Assembly: GCA_021413845.1 (NCBI GenBank)
Contig: JAIOPP010000084.1
Coordinates: 1 to 64,000, forward strand
Reading direction: 5' to 3'
DNA from: Planctomycetia bacterium
GTDB taxonomy: Bacteria; Planctomycetota; Planctomycetia; Pirellulales; PNKZ01
DNA: 64,000 bases
The position numbers and the translations under genes are program-made. Numbering within the stretch: position 1 is the stretch's first letter; every line of letters starts with the position of its first letter. Shown one piece after another: positions 63,040-64,000 of the stretch. The notes below the pieces were generated by a model. The model did no database searches and was not told the origin of the DNA. It saw only the letters and a program-made list of their open reading frames with translations.

Positions 63040-64000
63040 TTAGGAAGAGCTCAGCTTCGCGAGATCCGTGAAGAACTCAGGGTACGTCTTGCGCGTGCAA
63101 TCAGGATCGCGAATCACGACGCCGGGCACGCGGAGCCCCGCTAGGGCAAAGCTCATTGCCATCCGATGGTCGTCGTAGGTGTCGATCTCTGCGCCGTGCA
63201 GCGGCGCGCTCGGCGTGATTCGCAAACCATCATCGAATTCCTCGACCTGAGCACCGAGCTTGCGCAGCTCCACGGCGACGGCGTGAATCCTATCGGTTTC
63301 CTTGTGGCGATTATGGGCAACGCCGCGAATCGTCGTCGGTCCGGCGGCGAACAACGCGACCGGCGCTAAGGTCTGCATCGTATCGCTGACGGCGTTCATG
63401 TCGATGTCGATCCCACGCAGGGCCCGACCGACGACCGTGATTCCCGCATCCGATTCGGAAACCTCGCAGCCCATTCGTTCTAAGACGTCGATGAAGCCGA
63501 CGTCTCCCTGCAATGCGCGGCGCGTGAGCCCCGCGACGGTCACCCGCCCGCCCGTGATAGCGGCCACTGCGAAGAAGTAGCTGGCGGCCGAAGCATCCGG
63601 TTCGATTTCGTAATCGCAGCCGGTGTATCGACCGAGCGGAATCGTGAACCGTGTAACGTCGTCGTTGGCGCGTTCGATGCCGAAGGATCGCATGACCGCG
63701 AGCGTCATATGAATGTAAGGTTGCGAGACGAGCGTGTCTTCGACGATGAGTTCGATCGGCGTTTGAGCATAAGGAGCGGCCATCAGCAGACCGCTGAGAA
63801 ACTGGCTCGAGACATCGCCGCGAATCGTCGAGCGACCTCCGGCGAGGCCCGCGGCATGCACGATGATCGGCGGGCAACCGGTCTTGTGTTCGCTTTCGAT
63901 GCGCCCACCCAAGCGACTGACGGCATCGATCAAATCTTGGATCGGCCGCTCATGCATCCGCGTGGTGCCGTGCAAGCGAAACGTTCCTTGCGCGGTAGCA
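63040..64000 (-). CDS. aroA: 3-phosphoshikimate 1-carboxyvinyltransferase (EPSP synthase), 5-prime end outside window
   Basis: The frame is open to the right edge, so the N-terminus is missing; about 319 residues are visible. They contain FRLHGTTRMHERPIQDL, STIRGDVSSQFLSGLLMAAP, EPDASAASYFF, the NRHKETDRI motif and YDDHRMAMSFALAG, with key substrate-binding Arg, Lys, Asp and Glu of the family. The enzyme joins PEP and shikimate-3-phosphate, making the chorismate precursor that MqnA also uses. Confidence 0.95.
   Translation of the reverse strand, partial: ATAQGTFRLHGTTRMHERPIQDLIDAVSRLGGRIESEHKTGCPPIIVHAAGLAGGRSTIRGDVSSQFLSGLLMAAPYAQTPIELIVEDTLVSQPYIHMTLAVMRSFGIERANDDVTRFTIPLGRYTGCDYEIEPDASAASYFFAVAAITGGRVTVAGLTRRALQGDVGFIDVLERMGCEVSESDAGITVVGRALRGIDIDMNAVSDTMQTLAPVALFAAGPTTIRGVAHNRHKETDRIHAVAVELRKLGAQVEEFDDGLRITPSAPLHGAEIDTYDDHRMAMSFALAGLRVPGVVIRDPDCTRKTYPEFFTDLAKLSSS

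Overview
The window looks like a piece of a Planctomycetota chromosome, most likely order Pirellulales. The reasons are a DUF1559 pilin-like protein, a Tat-exported DUF1501 protein beside PSCyt1, PSCyt2 (DUF1549) and PSD1 (DUF1553) proteins, the N-terminal module typical of planctomycete Ser/Thr kinases, short CsrA proteins with the MLVLSRK start, and a GC-rich base composition with long spurious antisense frames. LpxA, TonB, a TolC-type lipoprotein and many signal peptides point to a diderm envelope. MqnA and MqnC point to menaquinone made by the futalosine route. No phage, transposon, CRISPR array or plasmid signature was seen. The two edges cut a kinase (left) and aroA (right).

Layout. Positions 1-2.3 kb (minus strand) hold a cobalamin riboswitch followed by tonB and a secreted golvesin-domain gene, then the kinase fragment. 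Positions 2.5-13.7 kb hold single genes: a DUF1559 pilin-like protein, a secreted low-complexity protein, a fold-type III PLP enzyme, a RecA/KaiC-like ATPase, a TPR protein, lpxA, pyruvate phosphate dikinase, and a desaturase plus PhcB-like methyltransferase pair. Positions 13.7-16.1 kb form a peroxide-defence module: oxyR diverges from ahpC-ahpD, and a good OxyR half-site lies over the oxyR start. Positions 16.1-20.6 kb carry wecB, a nucleotide-sugar epimerase and two secreted proteins. Positions 20.9-21.5 kb carry a 98-residue orphan and csrA, whose ribosome-binding site is embedded in a near-consensus CsrA site.

Positions 22.0-31.2 kb are the most distinctive block: DUF1501, a PPC-domain protein, a PSCyt2/PSD1 protein and a PSCyt1-WD40-coiled-coil protein in a row on the plus strand, closed by a strong terminator. 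All are exported and two or three could bind haem, but their joint job is not established. A TolC-family lipoprotein follows, and its reading frame overlaps a WYL-type regulator by 74 bases.

Positions 35-40.2 kb hold sucCD, a thiolase behind a palindromic operator, ferrochelatase, tRNA-Glu(UUC) and a second csrA. Positions 41.0-53.6 kb hold a partial respiratory complex I operon (I, DUF2203, A, C, D, H, J, K, L, M, N). nuoB, E, F and G are absent here, and several subunits carry unusual inserts, notably two histidine-rich ones in NuoL. After it come tatD, an ABC exporter whose permease is fused to a CPBP membrane protease, mqnC and mqnA, a cyclophilin-like lipoprotein lacking the usual catalytic arginine, three small proteins of unknown function, and aroA.

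Together the respiratory operon, menaquinone genes, sucCD, hemH and the tRNA-Glu precursor of tetrapyrroles suggest an aerobic heterotroph. The unusual parts are the exported PSCyt block, the riboswitch-controlled TonB/golvesin pair, the desaturase-methyltransferase pair and the two csrA genes.
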